From Flavobacterium sasangense DSM 21067 (GTDB taxonomy: Bacteria > Bacteroidota > Bacteroidia > Flavobacteriales > Flavobacteriaceae): a DNA stretch of 64,000 nucleotides. Location: contig NZ_JMLU01000003.1 in assembly GCF_000686885.1 (NCBI RefSeq), positions 124,001-188,000 of the forward strand. The letters are read 5' to 3'. The position numbers and the translations under genes are program-made. Shown one piece after another: positions 44,232-54,301 of the stretch (its first letter is position 1; every line of letters begins with the position of its first letter). The notes under the pieces were generated by a model. That model was not told where the DNA came from, ran no database searches, and was given only the letters and a program-made list of their open reading frames with translations.

Positions 44232-47200
44232 TTATTCTTCTAATCTGATGTCTAACCCAAGACCTTTCAATTCATGCATTAATACATTAAATGATTCTGG
44301 TAATCCTGGTTCTGGCATAGTCTCACCTTTTACGATAGCTTCGTAAGTTTTAGCTCTACCAATTACGTCATCCGATTTAACAGTCAAGATTTCTCTTAAA
44401 GTACTTGATGCACCGTATGCTTCAAGTGCCCAAACCTCCATCTCTCCAAAACGCTGACCTCCAAATTGGGCCTTACCTCCTAATGGTTGTTGTGTAATTA
44501 ACGAGTATGGACCAATAGAACGAGCGTGCATTTTGTCATCTACCATGTGTCCTAATTTCAACATGTAAATTACACCCACAGTTGCACGTTGGTGGAAACG
44601 CTCTCCAGTTCCTCCATCATACAAGTAAGTATGACCGAATCTTGGAATTCCTGCTTCGTCTGTTAATTCATTAATTTGATCTAAAGTAGCACCGTCAAAA
44701 ATTGGAGTAGCAAATTTCTTGTTCAATTTTTGTCCAGCCCAACCAAGAACCGTTTCATAAATCTGACCGATGTTCATACGAGATGGTACCCCTAGTGGAT
44801 TCAATACGATATCTACTGGTGTTCCGTCTTCTAAGAATGGCATATCTTCATGACGAACGATTTTAGCAACAATACCTTTGTTACCGTGACGTCCTGCCAT
44901 TTTATCACCTACTTTTAATTTACGTTTCTTAGCGATGTAAACTTTAGCAAGTTTTAAAATTCCAGAAGGTAATTCATCTCCAACTGTAATAGTAAATTTC
45001 TCTCTTCTTAACCAACCTTGTAAATCGTTTAATTTGATTTTGTAGTTGTGAATTAAGTCGTTCACCATTGCATTAGTATGCTCATCTGTTGTCCACTGAC
45101 CTTTAGTTAAGTGAGCAAAATCTTCTACTCCTTGTAACATCTTTTTAGTGAATTTTTTACCTTTTGGTAATACTTCTTCACCTAAATCGTTCATTACACC
45201 TTGAGAAGTCTTACCATCGATGATAACAAATAATTTTTCAATTAACTTGTCTTTTAAGTCGTTGTACTTAACTTCAAATTCAGTTTCTAATTTATCAACG
45301 TCTTCTTTATCTTTAGAACGTTTTCTCTTATCTTTTACTGCTTTCGCAAATAATTTTTTATCTAAAACCACACCGTGTAAAGATGGAGACGCTTTTAATG
45401 AAGCATCTTTTACATCACCTGCTTTATCACCGAAGATAGCTCTTAAAAGTTTTTCTTCTGGAGTAGGATCTGATTCACCTTTTGGTGTAATTTTTCCGAT
45501 TAGAATATCGCCAGGTTTTACCTCTGCACCAATTCTAATCATACCGTTTTCATCTAAATCTTTAGTAGCTTCTTCAGAAACGTTAGGAATATCATTAGTT
45601 AATTCTTCGTTACCTAATTTAGTATCACGAACTTCTAATGTATAATCATCAATATGTAATGATGTAAAAATATCATCACGAACTACTTTTTCAGAGATTA
45701 CGATTGCATCCTCGAAGTTGTAACCTTTCCATGGCATAAACGCCACTTTTAAGTTTCTACCAATTGCTAATTCTCCGTTTTGAGTAGCATAACCTTCACA
45801 TAATACTTGACCTTTAGTAACTCTGTCACCTTTTCTAACGATAGGCTTTAAGTTAATACAAGTACTTTGATTGGTTTTTCTATATTTGATTAACTGATAT
45901 GTTTTCTCATCTGTATCAAAGCTTACCATACGCTCTTCTTCAGTTCTGTCATATTTGATGGTAATCATATTAGCATCAACATACTCTACAGTTCCGCTAC
46001 CTTCAGCGTTGATTAATACTCTTGAATCAGAAGCAACTTGTCTTTCTAAACCAGTACCTACGATTGGAGCCTCAGGACGTAATAATGGAACGGCCTGACG
46101 CATCATGTTAGATCCCATCAACGCACGGTTCGCATCATCATGCTCTAAGAAAGGAATCAATGAAGCTGAAATCGAAGCAATCTGATTTGGAGCAACGTCT
46201 GTATAATGAACAACTGTTGGTTCTACTACTGGGAAGTCACCTTCCTCACGAGCAATAACTTTATCAGCCGTAATTTTTCCGTTAGCATCCATTTCAATGT
46301 TTGCTTGCGCAATCATTTTACCTTCTTCTTCCTCTGCACTTAAGTAAATAGGTTCAGAAACTAAATCAACTTGTCCGTTTACAACTTTACGGTAAGGAGT
46401 TTCGATGAAACCCATTCCGTTAACTTTTGCATATACCCCTAAAGATGAAATCAAACCAATGTTTGGTCCCTCTGGAGTTTCAATTGGACAAAGTCTTCCG
46501 TAGTGCGTATAGTGAACGTCACGAACCTCGAAACCAGCTCTTTCTCTAGATAAACCTCCAGGTCCAAGGGCAGATAAACGACGTTTGTGTGTAATCTCTG
46601 CTAATGGGTTTGTTTGGTCCATAAACTGAGATAACTGGTTCGTTCCAAAGAATGAGTTAATTACCGATGATAATGTTTTAGCATTAATCAAATCGATAGG
46701 TGTAAACACCTCGTTATCACGAACGTTCATTCTCTCACGGATAGTTCTAGCCATACGAGCTAAACCTACTCCGAACTGAGCTGATAATTGCTCACCAACA
46801 GTTCTTACACGACGGTTTGATAAGTGGTCGATATCATCAATCTCTGCTTTAGAGTTGATTAATTCGATCAAATATTTAACGATTGTAATAATATCTTCTT
46901 TAGTTAAAACTTGTTTTTCCATAGGAATATCAAGATTTAACTTTTTGTTCATTCTGTAACGACCTACTTCACCTAAGTTATAACGTTGGTCAGAGAAGAA
47001 CAATTTATCTATAATACCACGAGCCGTTTCCTCATCAGGCGGTTCCGCGTTACGTAATTGTCTGTAAATATGCTCAACGGCCTCTTTTTCAGAGTTTGTT
47101 GGGTCTTTTTGTAACGTATTGTGGATAATTGTGTAATCAGCCGCGTTGTTATCCTCTTTATGTAAAAGAATAGTTTTTACGTCTGCTTCAATTATTTCTT

Positions 47201-48044
47201 CGATATTATCTTTATCAAGAATCGTATCACGATCTAAGATAATTTCGTTACGCTCAATAGAAACCACTTCACCAGTATCCTCATCCACGAAGTCTTCATG
47301 CCATGTATTTAATACACGTGCAGCAAGTCTTCTTCCAGCATATTTCTTGATTCCTGTTTTAGATACTTTAATTTCTTCAGCTAAGTCGAAAATTTCTAAG
47401 ATATCTTTATCTCTTTCAAATCCGATAGCTCTAAATAAAGTAGTTACAGGTAATTTTTTCTTTCTATCGATATACGCATACATTACGTTGTTGATATCGG
47501 TAGCGAATTCAATCCAAGAACCTTTAAAAGGAATAATTCTGGCAGAATATAATTTAGTTCCATTTGCATGGAAAGACTGACCAAAGAATACACCCGGAGA
47601 TCTGTGTAATTGCGATACAACTACACGCTCAGCACCATTGATTACGAATGTACCGCTAGGTGTCATATATGGTATTGTTCCTAAATACACATCTTGAACA
47701 ATTGTTTCAAAATCCTCGTGTTCAGGGTCAGTACAATATAATTTTAATCTAGCTTTAAGAGGCACACTATAAGTTAAGCCTCTATCAATACACTCTTCGA
47801 TGGTATATCTAGGTGGATCAATAAAATAATCTAGGAATTCTAATACGAATTGATTTCTCGTATCCGTAATTGGGAAATTTTCCATGAAGGTATTATACAG
47901 CCCTTCGTTGCCTCTTTCGTCAGATTTAGTTTCTAATTGAAAAAAATCTTTAAACGATTTCACTTGAATATCTAGAAAATCTGGATATTGTGGAATGTTT
48001 TTTGTTGAAGCAAAATTTAATCTTTCAGTCTGATTAGCAATCAT
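44232..48044 (-). CDS. rpoB: RNA polymerase subunit beta
   Basis: A 1270-residue beta subunit. [30 protein letters not shown] motif pieces (rifampicin region: [19 protein letters not shown], then [13 protein letters not shown]), [13 protein letters not shown] with its active-site lysines, and [26 protein letters not shown] near the end are all present. The rifampicin-region residues look wild type ([22 protein letters not shown]). The start is the ATG at 48044; an adjoining TTG would add one residue. It is preceded by a 240-base gap with a strong hairpin after rplL. Confidence 0.98.
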   Translation of the reverse strand: MIANQTERLNFASTKNIPQYPDFLDIQVKSFKDFFQLETKSDERGNEGLYNTFMENFPITDTRNQFVLEFLDYFIDPPRYTIEECIDRGLTYSVPLKARLKLYCTDPEHEDFETIVQDVYLGTIPYMTPSGTFVINGAERVVVSQLHRSPGVFFGQSFHANGTKLYSARIIPFKGSWIEFATDINNVMYAYIDRKKKLPVTTLFRAIGFERDKDILEIFDLAEEIKVSKTGIKKYAGRRLAARVLNTWHEDFVDEDTGEVVSIERNEIILDRDTILDKDNIEEIIEADVKTILLHKEDNNAADYTIIHNTLQKDPTNSEKEAVEHIYRQLRNAEPPDEETARGIIDKLFFSDQRYNLGEVGRYRMNKKLNLDIPMEKQVLTKEDIITIVKYLIELINSKAEIDDIDHLSNRRVRTVGEQLSAQFGVGLARMARTIRERMNVRDNEVFTPIDLINAKTLSSVINSFFGTNQLSQFMDQTNPLAEITHKRRLSALGPGGLSRERAGFEVRDVHYTHYGRLCPIETPEGPNIGLISSLGVYAKVNGMGFIETPYRKVVNGQVDLVSEPIYLSAEEEEGKMIAQANIEMDANGKITADKVIAREEGDFPVVEPTVVHYTDVAPNQIASISASLIPFLEHDDANRALMGSNMMRQAVPLLRPEAPIVGTGLERQVASDSRVLINAEGSGTVEYVDANMITIKYDRTEEERMVSFDTDEKTYQLIKYRKTNQSTCINLKPIVRKGDRVTKGQVLCEGYATQNGELAIGRNLKVAFMPWKGYNFEDAIVISEKVVRDDIFTSLHIDDYTLEVRDTKLGNEELTNDIPNVSEEATKDLDENGMIRIGAEVKPGDILIGKITPKGESDPTPEEKLLRAIFGDKAGDVKDASLKASPSLHGVVLDKKLFAKAVKDKRKRSKDKEDVDKLETEFEVKYNDLKDKLIEKLFVIIDGKTSQGVMNDLGEEVLPKGKKFTKKMLQGVEDFAHLTKGQWTTDEHTNAMVNDLIHNYKIKLNDLQGWLRREKFTITVGDELPSGILKLAKVYIAKKRKLKVGDKMAGRHGNKGIVAKIVRHEDMPFLEDGTPVDIVLNPLGVPSRMNIGQIYETVLGWAGQKLNKKFATPIFDGATLDQINELTDEAGIPRFGHTYLYDGGTGERFHQRATVGVIYMLKLGHMVDDKMHARSIGPYSLITQQPLGGKAQFGGQRFGEMEVWALEAYGASSTLREILTVKSDDVIGRAKTYEAIVKGETMPEPGLPESFNVLMHELKGLGLDIRLEE

Positions 48045-48226
48045 CAATGGATAAAATTTTGATTTAAAAAAAGTAATTTTTGTGTAAATACACTGTTTTA
48101 ATAATACTTCCTTTTAAATAAACAATACATCTTTAAAATAAACCAGGAAAGATAGTTTAATTTTTTTCTTCGTTATTGTTTACTTTTAAACGCATAAAAA
48201 ATACAATAATTTAATATACGCAAAAT

Positions 48227-48263
48227 GGTTTAGGTCTTTGAGAACACTCTCAAGACCTAAACC
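48227..48263 (-). promoter_or_regulatory. Long hairpin in the rplL-rpoB gap
   Basis: GGTTTAGGTCTT pairs perfectly with AAGACCTAAACC, and GAGA/TCTC extends the stem around a four-base loop with one bulged base. After it the minus strand reads ATTTTGCG, a short T run. It is in the position of the rplL-rpoB attenuator and RNase III site known in E. coli. Partial termination here would lower rpoBC relative to ribosomal proteins; that is inference. Confidence 0.7.
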
Positions 48264-48284
48264 TAGCTTATTTATGAGTATAAA

Positions 48285-48656
48285 TTATTTTAACTCAACT
48301 ACAGCTCCTGCTTCTTCTAAAGCTTTCTTAAGACCTTCAGCCTCATCTTTAGAAACTCCTTCTTTTACATTTGTTGGAGCAGCATCAACTAAATCTTTAG
48401 CTTCTTTAAGACCTAAACCTGTTAATTCTTTAACAGCTTTAACAACTCCTAATTTAGAAGCACCAGCGTCTTTTAATACTACTGTAAATTCTGTTTGTTC
48501 AGCAGCAGCACCAGCATCACCTCCACCAGCAGCAACTACAACAGCTGCAGCAGCAGGCTCGATACCATACTCATCTTTTAATATTGTTGCTAATTCGTTA
48601 ACTTCTTTAACTGTTAAGTTAACTAATTGTTCTGCGAATTGTTTCAAATCTGCCAT
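48285..48656 (-). CDS. rplL: Ribosomal protein bL12 (L7/L12)
   Basis: A 123-residue bL12. The N-terminal dimerisation part ([20 protein letters not shown]), an Ala-rich hinge ([20 protein letters not shown]) and the C-terminal factor-binding domain ([20 protein letters not shown]) are clear. It forms the ribosomal stalk with bL10 and recruits translation GTPases. It follows rplJ by 55 bases and ends before the long hairpin. Confidence 0.98.
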   Translation of the reverse strand: MADLKQFAEQLVNLTVKEVNELATILKDEYGIEPAAAAVVVAAGGGDAGAAAEQTEFTVVLKDAGASKLGVVKAVKELTGLGLKEAKDLVDAAPTNVKEGVSKDEAEGLKKALEEAGAVVELK

Positions 48657-48711
48657 TTTTTCTATCGTTTAAAATGTTTTGTAAAAAATATAATTTATTT
48701 GTGCGTACTTA

Positions 48712-49209
48712 TTATTCTGCTCCCTCTTCCTTGTTAGGTTGATTTTGAAGAGCTGCAATAACTCTTTGAGCAGGAGATTGTAATAATCCAATAATTTCTG
48801 CGATAACTTCTTCTTTAGATTTGATAGCTACTAAGCTGTCTAATAAGTTATCACCAATGTAAATTTCTTGGTTAATATAAGCTCCTTTAAAGATTGGTTT
48901 TTCACCTTTCTTACGGAATTCTTTAATGATTTTTGCTGGTCCATTAGCTGTATCAGCAATAAACATAGAAGTATTTCCTTTAAGAACTGATGATAAATCA
49001 CCAAAGTCGTTATCAGAAGCTTCCATTGCTTTTTCTAACAATGTGTTCTTAACAACTTCTAATTTAATACCAGCTTTAAAACAAGCTCTTCTTAAGTTTG
49101 AAGTAGTATCTGCATCTAGTCCTGAAATGTCTGCTAAATAAACAACATTCACATCCGCTAACTGTGCAGTTAAATCTTCAATAGCGATTGATTTTTCTTC
49201 TCTAGTCAT
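48712..49209 (-). CDS. rplJ: Ribosomal protein uL10
   Basis: A 165-residue uL10. TREEKSIAIEDLTAQLADVN and VYLADISGLDADTTSNLRR mark the N-terminal rRNA-binding domain; the C-terminal helix (PAQRVIAALQNQPN) carries bL12 dimers. Together with bL12 it usually represses its own operon by binding the leader; no leader element was identified in the 22-base gap after rplA. Confidence 0.97.
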   Translation of the reverse strand: MTREEKSIAIEDLTAQLADVNVVYLADISGLDADTTSNLRRACFKAGIKLEVVKNTLLEKAMEASDNDFGDLSSVLKGNTSMFIADTANGPAKIIKEFRKKGEKPIFKGAYINQEIYIGDNLLDSLVAIKSKEEVIAEIIGLLQSPAQRVIAALQNQPNKEEGAE

Positions 49210-49231
49210 ACTAAAAATTTTTAACTACCAA

Positions 49232-49921
49232 TTATACTGCTTTAGGATCTAAAGCAATAGCAGGACTTTGTGTACTTGATATATGAATAGACTTAATATA
49301 AGTACCTTTAGCTGCAGTTGGTTTTAATTTGATTAATGTTTGAACGATTTCGTGTGCATTGTCATAGATTTTATCAGCATCAAAAGATACTCTACCTATT
49401 CCAGCGTGAACGATACCAGTTTTGTCAACTTTAAAGTCGATTTTACCAGCTTTTACTTCAGCAACAGCTTTAGCAACATCCATAGTTACAGTTCCTGTTT
49501 TAGGGTTAGGCATTAAACCTCTTGGACCTAAAACACGTCCTAATGGACCTAATTTACCCATAACAGCTGGCATAGTGATGATAACATCAATATCAGTCCA
49601 ACCATCTTTGATTTTTTGAAGATAATCATCTAAACCTACGTGGTCTGCACCAGCAGCTTTAGCTTCAGCTTCTTTATCTGGAGTAACTAATGCTAATACT
49701 CTTACATCTTTACCAGTTCCGTGAGGTAATGTTACAACCCCTCTTACCATTTGATTCGCTTTTCTAGGATCTACACCTAACTTAACTGCGATATCAACAG
49801 ACTCATCAAATTTTGCAGAAGCAACTTCTTTAATTAATGCAGAAGCATCTCTTAAAGTATAAAGTTTGTTCTTCTCAATTTTTGCTGCAGCCTCTTTTTG
49901 CTTTTTTGTCAATTTTGCCAT
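49232..49921 (-). CDS. rplA: Ribosomal protein uL1
   Basis: A 229-residue uL1. Typical segments are [60 protein letters not shown] and [18 protein letters not shown]. It forms the L1 stalk and in many bacteria represses the rplK-rplA operon. It begins 21 bases after rplK. Confidence 0.98.
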   Translation of the reverse strand: MAKLTKKQKEAAAKIEKNKLYTLRDASALIKEVASAKFDESVDIAVKLGVDPRKANQMVRGVVTLPHGTGKDVRVLALVTPDKEAEAKAAGADHVGLDDYLQKIKDGWTDIDVIITMPAVMGKLGPLGRVLGPRGLMPNPKTGTVTMDVAKAVAEVKAGKIDFKVDKTGIVHAGIGRVSFDADKIYDNAHEIVQTLIKLKPTAAKGTYIKSIHISSTQSPAIALDPKAV

Positions 49922-49942
49922 TGTCTAATTTCTTTTTAGAGA

Positions 49943-50380
49943 TTAAAAAGGAGCATTTCCTGTTACTGTTATACCCATAGATCTAGCTGTTCCAGCAATC
50001 ATACTCATCGCTTTTTCGATTTCGAAAGCGTTTAAGTCTGCCATTTTGTCTTCAGCAATAGTTCTAATTTGATCCCAAGTAACATTTGCTACTTTTTTAC
50101 GGTTAGGTTGCCCTGAACCAGACTTTAATTTTGCTGCTTCTAATAATTGAATTGCAGCAGGTGGCGTTTTAACAACAAAGTCAAAAGACTTGTCTTTATA
50201 CACAGTAATTTGTACTGGTAAAACTTTGCCAGGTTTATCTTGTGTTCTAGCATTAAATTGCTTACAGAACTCCATGATGTTAACCCCAGCAGCCCCCAAA
50301 GCAGGTCCAACCGGTGGCGATGGATTCGCAGCACCTCCCTTAACTTGTAGTTTAACTACTTTACTAACTTCTTTTGCCAT
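49943..50380 (-). CDS. rplK: Ribosomal protein uL11
   Basis: A 145-residue uL11. The proline-rich [20 protein letters not shown] start and the C-terminal rRNA-binding part ([33 protein letters not shown]) are standard. It contacts the GTPase centre of 23S rRNA. The 66-base gap after nusG contains a possible hairpin (CACATC ... GATGTG), where an L1-type leader signal could lie, but this was not resolved. Confidence 0.98.
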   Translation of the reverse strand: MAKEVSKVVKLQVKGGAANPSPPVGPALGAAGVNIMEFCKQFNARTQDKPGKVLPVQITVYKDKSFDFVVKTPPAAIQLLEAAKLKSGSGQPNRKKVANVTWDQIRTIAEDKMADLNAFEIEKAMSMIAGTARSMGITVTGNAPF

Positions 50381-50446
50381 TTTTAAAAAAATTTAGCACA
50401 TCTATCAATTGGAAGCGATTGATGTGATTTATATATGTAACGAAAA

Positions 50447-50998
50447 TTATACTTTTTCAACTTGCATAAAACTCAACTCTAATGGTGTTTTTCTTCCAAA
50501 AATCTTCACCATTACTTCAAGTTTACGCTTTTCTTCATTTACTTTTTCAATAGTTCCATTGAAACCATTAAAAGGACCATCTACAACTTTAACCGTTTCA
50601 CCAATTGTATATGGTATAGCAACACTATCTACTTTAACAGACAATTCATCTACTTTACCTAACATTCTGTTTACTTCAGATTGTCTTAATGGTACAGCAT
50701 CTCCTCCTTTTGTCTCACCTAAAAATCCGATAACACCAGGAATCGATTTAATAATATGTGGAATCTCACCTGTTAAATTAGCTTCAATCATAATATAACC
50801 AGGAAAATATACTTTATCCTTAGCTATTTTCTTCCCATCTCTTACTTGCACTACTTTTTCAGTAGGAACAAGAACTTGAGAAATATAATCAGCCATCCCT
50901 AATCTTGCTGTCTCCGTTTCAATGTAAGCTTTAACTTTGTTTTCCTGACCACTTACAGCTCTTACCACATACCATTTATTAACATTATTATCAGCCAT
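50447..50998 (-). CDS. nusG: Transcription termination/antitermination factor NusG
   Basis: A 183-residue NusG. The NGN domain opens with KWYVVRAVSGQENKVKAYI and contains VFFPGYI-like YFPGYIMIEANL; the KOW domain has VKVVDGPFNGFNGTIEKVNEEK near residue 135. It binds the RNA polymerase clamp and couples transcription to ribosomes or Rho. It lies nine bases after secE. Confidence 0.97.
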   Translation of the reverse strand: MADNNVNKWYVVRAVSGQENKVKAYIETETARLGMADYISQVLVPTEKVVQVRDGKKIAKDKVYFPGYIMIEANLTGEIPHIIKSIPGVIGFLGETKGGDAVPLRQSEVNRMLGKVDELSVKVDSVAIPYTIGETVKVVDGPFNGFNGTIEKVNEEKRKLEVMVKIFGRKTPLELSFMQVEKV

Positions 50999-51007
50999 AC
51001 TGTAATA

Positions 51008-51202
51008 TTATTTTAAAATATTAAAAAAACCAGCAATTGCCTTTCCAAAAAGTGTATCCACACCCCAAGTTAATAGAGCAAAAATGATTGAAAATACAGC
51101 TACAATGATTGTTAAACGTTGTACATCAGCCCAAATTGGCCAAGTTACATTCGCTTTCAACTCATGAAATGCTTCAGATATGTAATTAACTACTTTTGTC
51201 AT
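51008..51202 (-). CDS. secE: Preprotein translocase subunit SecE
   Basis: A 64-residue SecE with the short amphipathic helix ISEAFHELKANVTWP and one transmembrane helix (RLTIIVAVFSIIFALLTWGV). It clamps SecY in the translocon. The ATG at 51202 is chosen because a longer reading would run into tRNA-Trp; the start codon is only 15 bases from the tRNA 3' end, so 3' processing of the tRNA would leave a very short leader. Confidence 0.95.
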   Translation of the reverse strand: MTKVVNYISEAFHELKANVTWPIWADVQRLTIIVAVFSIIFALLTWGVDTLFGKAIAGFFNILK

Positions 51203-51217
51203 TTTAATCTTTATTTG

Positions 51218-51289
51218 CACGGGCGGAGGGATTCGAACCCCCATCAATGGTTTTGGAGACCACTATACTAGCCCTTGTACTACGCCCGT
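51218..51289 (-). tRNA. trnW: tRNA-Trp (anticodon CCA)
   Basis: Acceptor ACGGGCG/CGCCCGT, anticodon stem GTGGT/ACCAT with loop CTCCAAA (CCA), T-arm GGGGGTTCGAATCCC. CCA is not encoded. It lies between the tuf terminator and secE, the ancestral tuf-trnW-secE-nusG order. Confidence 0.95.
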
Positions 51290-51294
51290 TTGTT

Positions 51295-51320
51295 AAAAAA
51301 CCAGCAGCGAACTGCTGGTT
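51295..51320 (-). terminator. Terminator after tuf with TTCG tetraloop
   Basis: On the minus strand CCAGCAG-TTCG-CTGCTGG followed by TTTTTT, ten bases before tRNA-Trp. No promoter box was seen between it and the tRNA. Confidence 0.88.
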
Positions 51321-51341
51321 TTATTTATTATCGACTTATAA

Positions 51342-52529
51342 TTAGTCTAAAATTTCAGTAACCTGACCAGCACCTACTGTTCTACCACCCTCACGGATAG
51401 CGAAACGTAAACCTACTGATAAAGCGATAGGACTTAATAATTGAACATCAATTGTTAAGTTATCACCAGGCATAACCATCTCTACACCAGCTGGTAAAGA
51501 AATAGTACCAGTAACGTCAGTTGTACGTACATAGAACTGTGGACGGTAGTTATTGTGGAATGGAGTGTGACGTCCACCTTCTTCTTTTTTCAAGATATAT
51601 ACCTCAGCTTTGAAGTGAGCGTGTGGTTTAACAGATCCTGGCTTAATAATAACCATTCCTCTTTTGATATCTTCTTTAGCGATACCTCTTAATAATAAAC
51701 CTACGTTATCTCCAGCTTCACCTCTATCAAGGATTTTACGGAACATCTCAACTCCTGTAATAGTAGAAGTTAATTTGTCAGCTCCCATACCGATGATTTC
51801 AACAGCATCACCTGTATTAGCAACTCCAGTTTCGATACGACCTGTAGCAACAGTTCCACGACCTGTAATTGTAAATACGTCTTCAACTGGCATCAAGAAT
51901 GGTTTTTCAACGTCACGAACTGGTAATTCAATCCAGTTATCAACTGCATCCATTAATTCCATGATAGTAGCAACCCATTTTGGATCACCGTTTAATCCAC
52001 CTAAAGCAGAACCTTGAACAACAGGACCATTATCACCATCATATTGATAGAAAGATAATAAATCTCTGATTTCCATTTCTACTAACTCTAATAATTCAGC
52101 ATCATCAACCATATCCACTTTGTTCATGAATACAACCATTCTAGGCACACCTACTTGACGACCTAAAAGGATGTGCTCTCTTGTTTGTGGCATAGGACCA
52201 TCAGTAGCAGCAACTACTAAGATAGCACCGTCCATTTGAGCAGCACCTGTAACCATGTTCTTAACGTAATCCGCGTGACCTGGACAGTCAACGTGAGCGT
52301 AGTGACGGTTAGCTGTAGAATATTCTACGTGAGATGTATTAATAGTAATACCTCTTTCTTTTTCTTCTGGAGCATTATCAATTTGATCAAATGATTTTGC
52401 TTCTGATAAACCAGCATCAGCTAATACTTTAGTAATTGCAGCTGTTAATGTAGTTTTACCGTGGTCAACGTGTCCGATAGTTCCAATATTTAAATGGGGC
52501 TTCGAACGATCAAAGGTTTCTTTTGCCAT
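51342..52529 (-). CDS. tuf: Elongation factor Tu
   Basis: A 395-residue EF-Tu. G1 [15 protein letters not shown]3 [12 protein letters not shown] and G4 [12 protein letters not shown] define the GTPase; the [13 protein letters not shown] motif of domain 2 and the [16 protein letters not shown] end are typical. It delivers aminoacyl-tRNA to the ribosome. It is the only tuf seen, downstream of three tRNAs as in the tufB arrangement. Confidence 0.98.
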   Translation of the reverse strand: MAKETFDRSKPHLNIGTIGHVDHGKTTLTAAITKVLADAGLSEAKSFDQIDNAPEEKERGITINTSHVEYSTANRHYAHVDCPGHADYVKNMVTGAAQMDGAILVVAATDGPMPQTREHILLGRQVGVPRMVVFMNKVDMVDDAELLELVEMEIRDLLSFYQYDGDNGPVVQGSALGGLNGDPKWVATIMELMDAVDNWIELPVRDVEKPFLMPVEDVFTITGRGTVATGRIETGVANTGDAVEIIGMGADKLTSTITGVEMFRKILDRGEAGDNVGLLLRGIAKEDIKRGMVIIKPGSVKPHAHFKAEVYILKKEEGGRHTPFHNNYRPQFYVRTTDVTGTISLPAGVEMVMPGDNLTIDVQLLSPIALSVGLRFAIREGGRTVGAGQVTEILD

Positions 52530-52585
52530 GATTTAATAATTTAATCTTAGTTATATATTAGTGTTCAAAAAATAAACTTTCTTAA

Positions 52586-52659
52586 GAGCCAATGACGGGA
52601 ATTGAACCCGTGACCTCTTCCTTACCAAGGAAGCACTCTACCCCTGAGCTACACCGGCT
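52586..52659 (-). tRNA. trnT: tRNA-Thr (anticodon GGT)
   Basis: Acceptor AGCCGGT/ATTGGCT, D-arm GCTCAGGGGTAGAGT, anticodon stem CTTCC/GGAAG with loop TTGGTAA (GGT), T-arm CGGGTTCAATTCCCG. It is the last tRNA before tuf. Confidence 0.95.
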
Positions 52660-52729
52660 TTTGTGTATTCAGAAGTTAGCCATCAGAATTCAGAAAAACC
52701 AAATCCTTCTCTCTAAATTCAAAATCTCG
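52660..52729. repeat. Spacer with TTCAGAAGTTAGCCATCAGAATTCAG repeat between tRNAs
   Basis: A 70-base gap between tRNA-Tyr and tRNA-Thr with TTCAGAA/CATCAGAATTCAGAA words of ~10-base period. In E. coli this is where a Gly tRNA stands (Thr-Tyr-Gly-Thr-tufB); none is present here. Confidence 0.5.
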
Positions 52730-52811
52730 TGGGGAGAGCAGGATTCGAACCTGCGAAGACGTAGTCAGCGGATTTACAGTCCGCCCTCGTTGGCCGCTTG
52801 AGTATCTCCCC
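52730..52811 (-). tRNA. trnY: tRNA-Tyr (anticodon GTA)
   Basis: Acceptor GGGGAGA/TCTCCCC, anticodon stem GCGGA/TCCGC with loop CTGTAAA (GTA), and a long variable arm typical of class II tRNA-Tyr. T-arm GCAGGTTCGAATCCTGC. Confidence 0.95.
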
Positions 52812-52843
52812 AAACCTTTTATATTAAGTTACCTACAACTTTG

Positions 52844-52917
52844 AGCCGATGGAGGGACTCGAACCCACGACCTGCTGATTACAAATCAGCTGCTCTAGCC
52901 AGCTGAGCTACACCGGC
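52844..52917 (-). tRNA. trnT: tRNA-Thr (anticodon TGT)
   Basis: Acceptor GCCGGTG/CATCGGC, D-arm GCTCAGCTGGCTAGAGC, anticodon stem GCTGA/TCAGC with loop TTTGTAA (TGT), T-arm GTGGGTTCGAGTCCC. First tRNA of the cluster after its promoter. Confidence 0.95.
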
Positions 52918-52927
52918 AACTTAAATA

Positions 52928-52954
52928 TAAAAAGTCCGCTATTTCTAACGGACT
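52928..52954 (-). terminator. Terminator of hpf, overlapping the tRNA-tuf promoter
   Basis: Minus strand AGTCCG (52954-52949) pairs with CGGACT (52938-52933), then TTTTT. The -7 box of the tRNA promoter lies just before its 5' arm. Confidence 0.7.
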
Positions 52955-52955
52955 G

Positions 52956-52985
52956 CAAATGTATATAATTTATTTTTGAATCAAA
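52956..52985 (-). promoter_or_regulatory. Promoter of the tRNA-tuf cluster
   Basis: TTTG (52985-52982), 18 bases, TACATTTG (52963-52956). Exact match to the Bacteroidota consensus. The predicted start falls inside the 5' arm of the hpf terminator, so the new transcript would not form that hairpin. Confidence 0.7.
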
Positions 52986-53009
52986 ACATTTTTTATGTTT
53001 TTTTTCTTT

Positions 53010-53312
53010 TTATGAATGCGCTCTTAATTTTTCTTTTCTTTTAACAATAACTCTCTCCAATGAATCTACAGACAAATCAACACCTTCTTCAAAACTTTTT
53101 GCTGTTTTTTTTACCAGAAAATCATCACCTGGAACTATAATTTTAATTTCAACCGTTTTATTTTCTTTATCACTGGTATTTTCAAGTCTTAAAAAAACTT
53201 CTGCCGATACTATTTTATCATAATACTTTTCCAACTTATCCATTCTCTCTTGAATGAAATCTACCAATTTTCTGTCTACATTAAAATTTACTGCTTGCAC
53301 ATTAACTTTCAT
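53010..53312 (-). CDS. hpf: Ribosome hibernation-promoting factor, short form (HPF/RaiA family)
   Basis: A 100-residue protein. NVQAVNFNVDRKLVDFIQER and the basic tail (KSFEEGVDLSVDSLERVIVK, then RKEKLRAHS) match HPF/YfiA. It binds the small subunit in stationary phase and blocks the tRNA and mRNA channels. It lies 33 bases downstream of xerC and is followed by its own terminator. Confidence 0.9.
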   Translation of the reverse strand: MKVNVQAVNFNVDRKLVDFIQERMDKLEKYYDKIVSAEVFLRLENTSDKENKTVEIKIIVPGDDFLVKKTAKSFEEGVDLSVDSLERVIVKRKEKLRAHS

Positions 53313-53345
53313 AATTCTGTTAATTAAAATGGTTATACAATCGAA

Positions 53346-54236
53346 TTATTTTTTACTTCTTGGATGTGCCTGTTGATATACTTTTTTTAATTCAGCCAAA
53401 CTACTGTGTGTGTATATCTGAGTGGACGACAAACTAGCGTGACCTAATAACTCTTTTACGGAATTTAAATCGGCTCCATTATTCAACAAATGCGTTGCAA
53501 ATGAATGCCTAAGAACGTGTGGACTCTTTTTTTCTTTTTTCGAGACAGTACTAAAGTAATCATTTATTAATCGATACACAAACGATTCACTCACTTTATT
53601 TCCGGTTTTAGATAAAATTAACATCTCCTTATCCTTAATTACCTCTAAATGATTTCGTTGTTCTTTGTAGCGTTTAAGCAAATTTAACGTACAATCCAAC
53701 ATTGGAATAATCCGCTCTTTGTTTCTTTTTCCAATAACACGAATTGTTTTTTGAATTTCGTTAACACTATTCAACTTTAAATTTATCAACTCAGCTCTAC
53801 GAATTCCCGTAGTATAAAAAAGCTCAATCACAAATCGATTTCGAATTCCCTCAAAATCATTCGAATAATCATTATCCGAAAAAACATCTTGCAATTCTTT
53901 TTCCGAAAATGGAATTTGAACTTTTTTTGCAGTTTTTAAAGATTTGTGCTTCAATAACGGATTAACCGAAATTTGCTTAACCTTTAAAAGAAACTTATAA
54001 TATGATTTTAAAGCGGATATTTTACGATTAACAGAAGTTGTTGAAAGATTTTGTTCTACCAAAATCACTATCCAATTTCGAACATTTGGATAAACAACTT
54101 CTTCAAGATTGATAGATTGCTCTTTAAGATACTCTTGAAACGAATTGATATCATCTAAATACGCTCGAACCGTTAAAGGAGAATAGTTTTTCTCTTTAAC
54201 CAAATAATCTTGATATGCTTGTAGATTTGTAGCCAT
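53346..54236 (-). CDS. xerC: Site-specific tyrosine recombinase XerC/XerD
   Basis: A 296-residue recombinase. An N-terminal SAM-like domain ([20 protein letters not shown]) precedes the catalytic domain with Arg in [12 protein letters not shown], Lys in [13 protein letters not shown], HxxR in [13 protein letters not shown], His in [15 protein letters not shown] and the Tyr in that same stretch. It resolves chromosome dimers at dif with FtsK. It is not part of a mobile element. Its ATG comes right after the T-tract of the rpsU terminator. Confidence 0.93.
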   Translation of the reverse strand: MATNLQAYQDYLVKEKNYSPLTVRAYLDDINSFQEYLKEQSINLEEVVYPNVRNWIVILVEQNLSTTSVNRKISALKSYYKFLLKVKQISVNPLLKHKSLKTAKKVQIPFSEKELQDVFSDNDYSNDFEGIRNRFVIELFYTTGIRRAELINLKLNSVNEIQKTIRVIGKRNKERIIPMLDCTLNLLKRYKEQRNHLEVIKDKEMLILSKTGNKVSESFVYRLINDYFSTVSKKEKKSPHVLRHSFATHLLNNGADLNSVKELLGHASLSSTQIYTHSSLAELKKVYQQAHPRSKK

Positions 54237-54281
54237 AAAAAAACCGCTAACAACAAAGTTACACTTTATTAGTTAGCGGTT
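54237..54281 (-). terminator. Terminator of rpsU, abutting the xerC start codon
   Basis: AACCGCTAAC (54242-54251) pairs with GTTAGCGGTT (54272-54281). On the minus strand the seven-T tract is followed immediately by the xerC ATG at 54236. Confidence 0.8.
54254..54261 (-). promoter_or_regulatory. -7 box of xerC inside the rpsU terminator loop
   Basis: TAACTTTG, exact TAnnTTTG match, lies in the loop of the rpsU terminator. Transcription starting after it would contain only the 3' arm. No TTTG stands at the usual -33 distance. Confidence 0.45.
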
Positions 54282-54301
54282 GATATAGTTTATTCAAAAA
54301 A

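Noticed and set aside
53346..54236. Tyrosine recombinase as sign of a mobile element
   Set aside because: The gene is a housekeeping XerC-type in a conserved rpsU-xerC-hpf-tRNA-tuf setting, with no att repeats or cargo.
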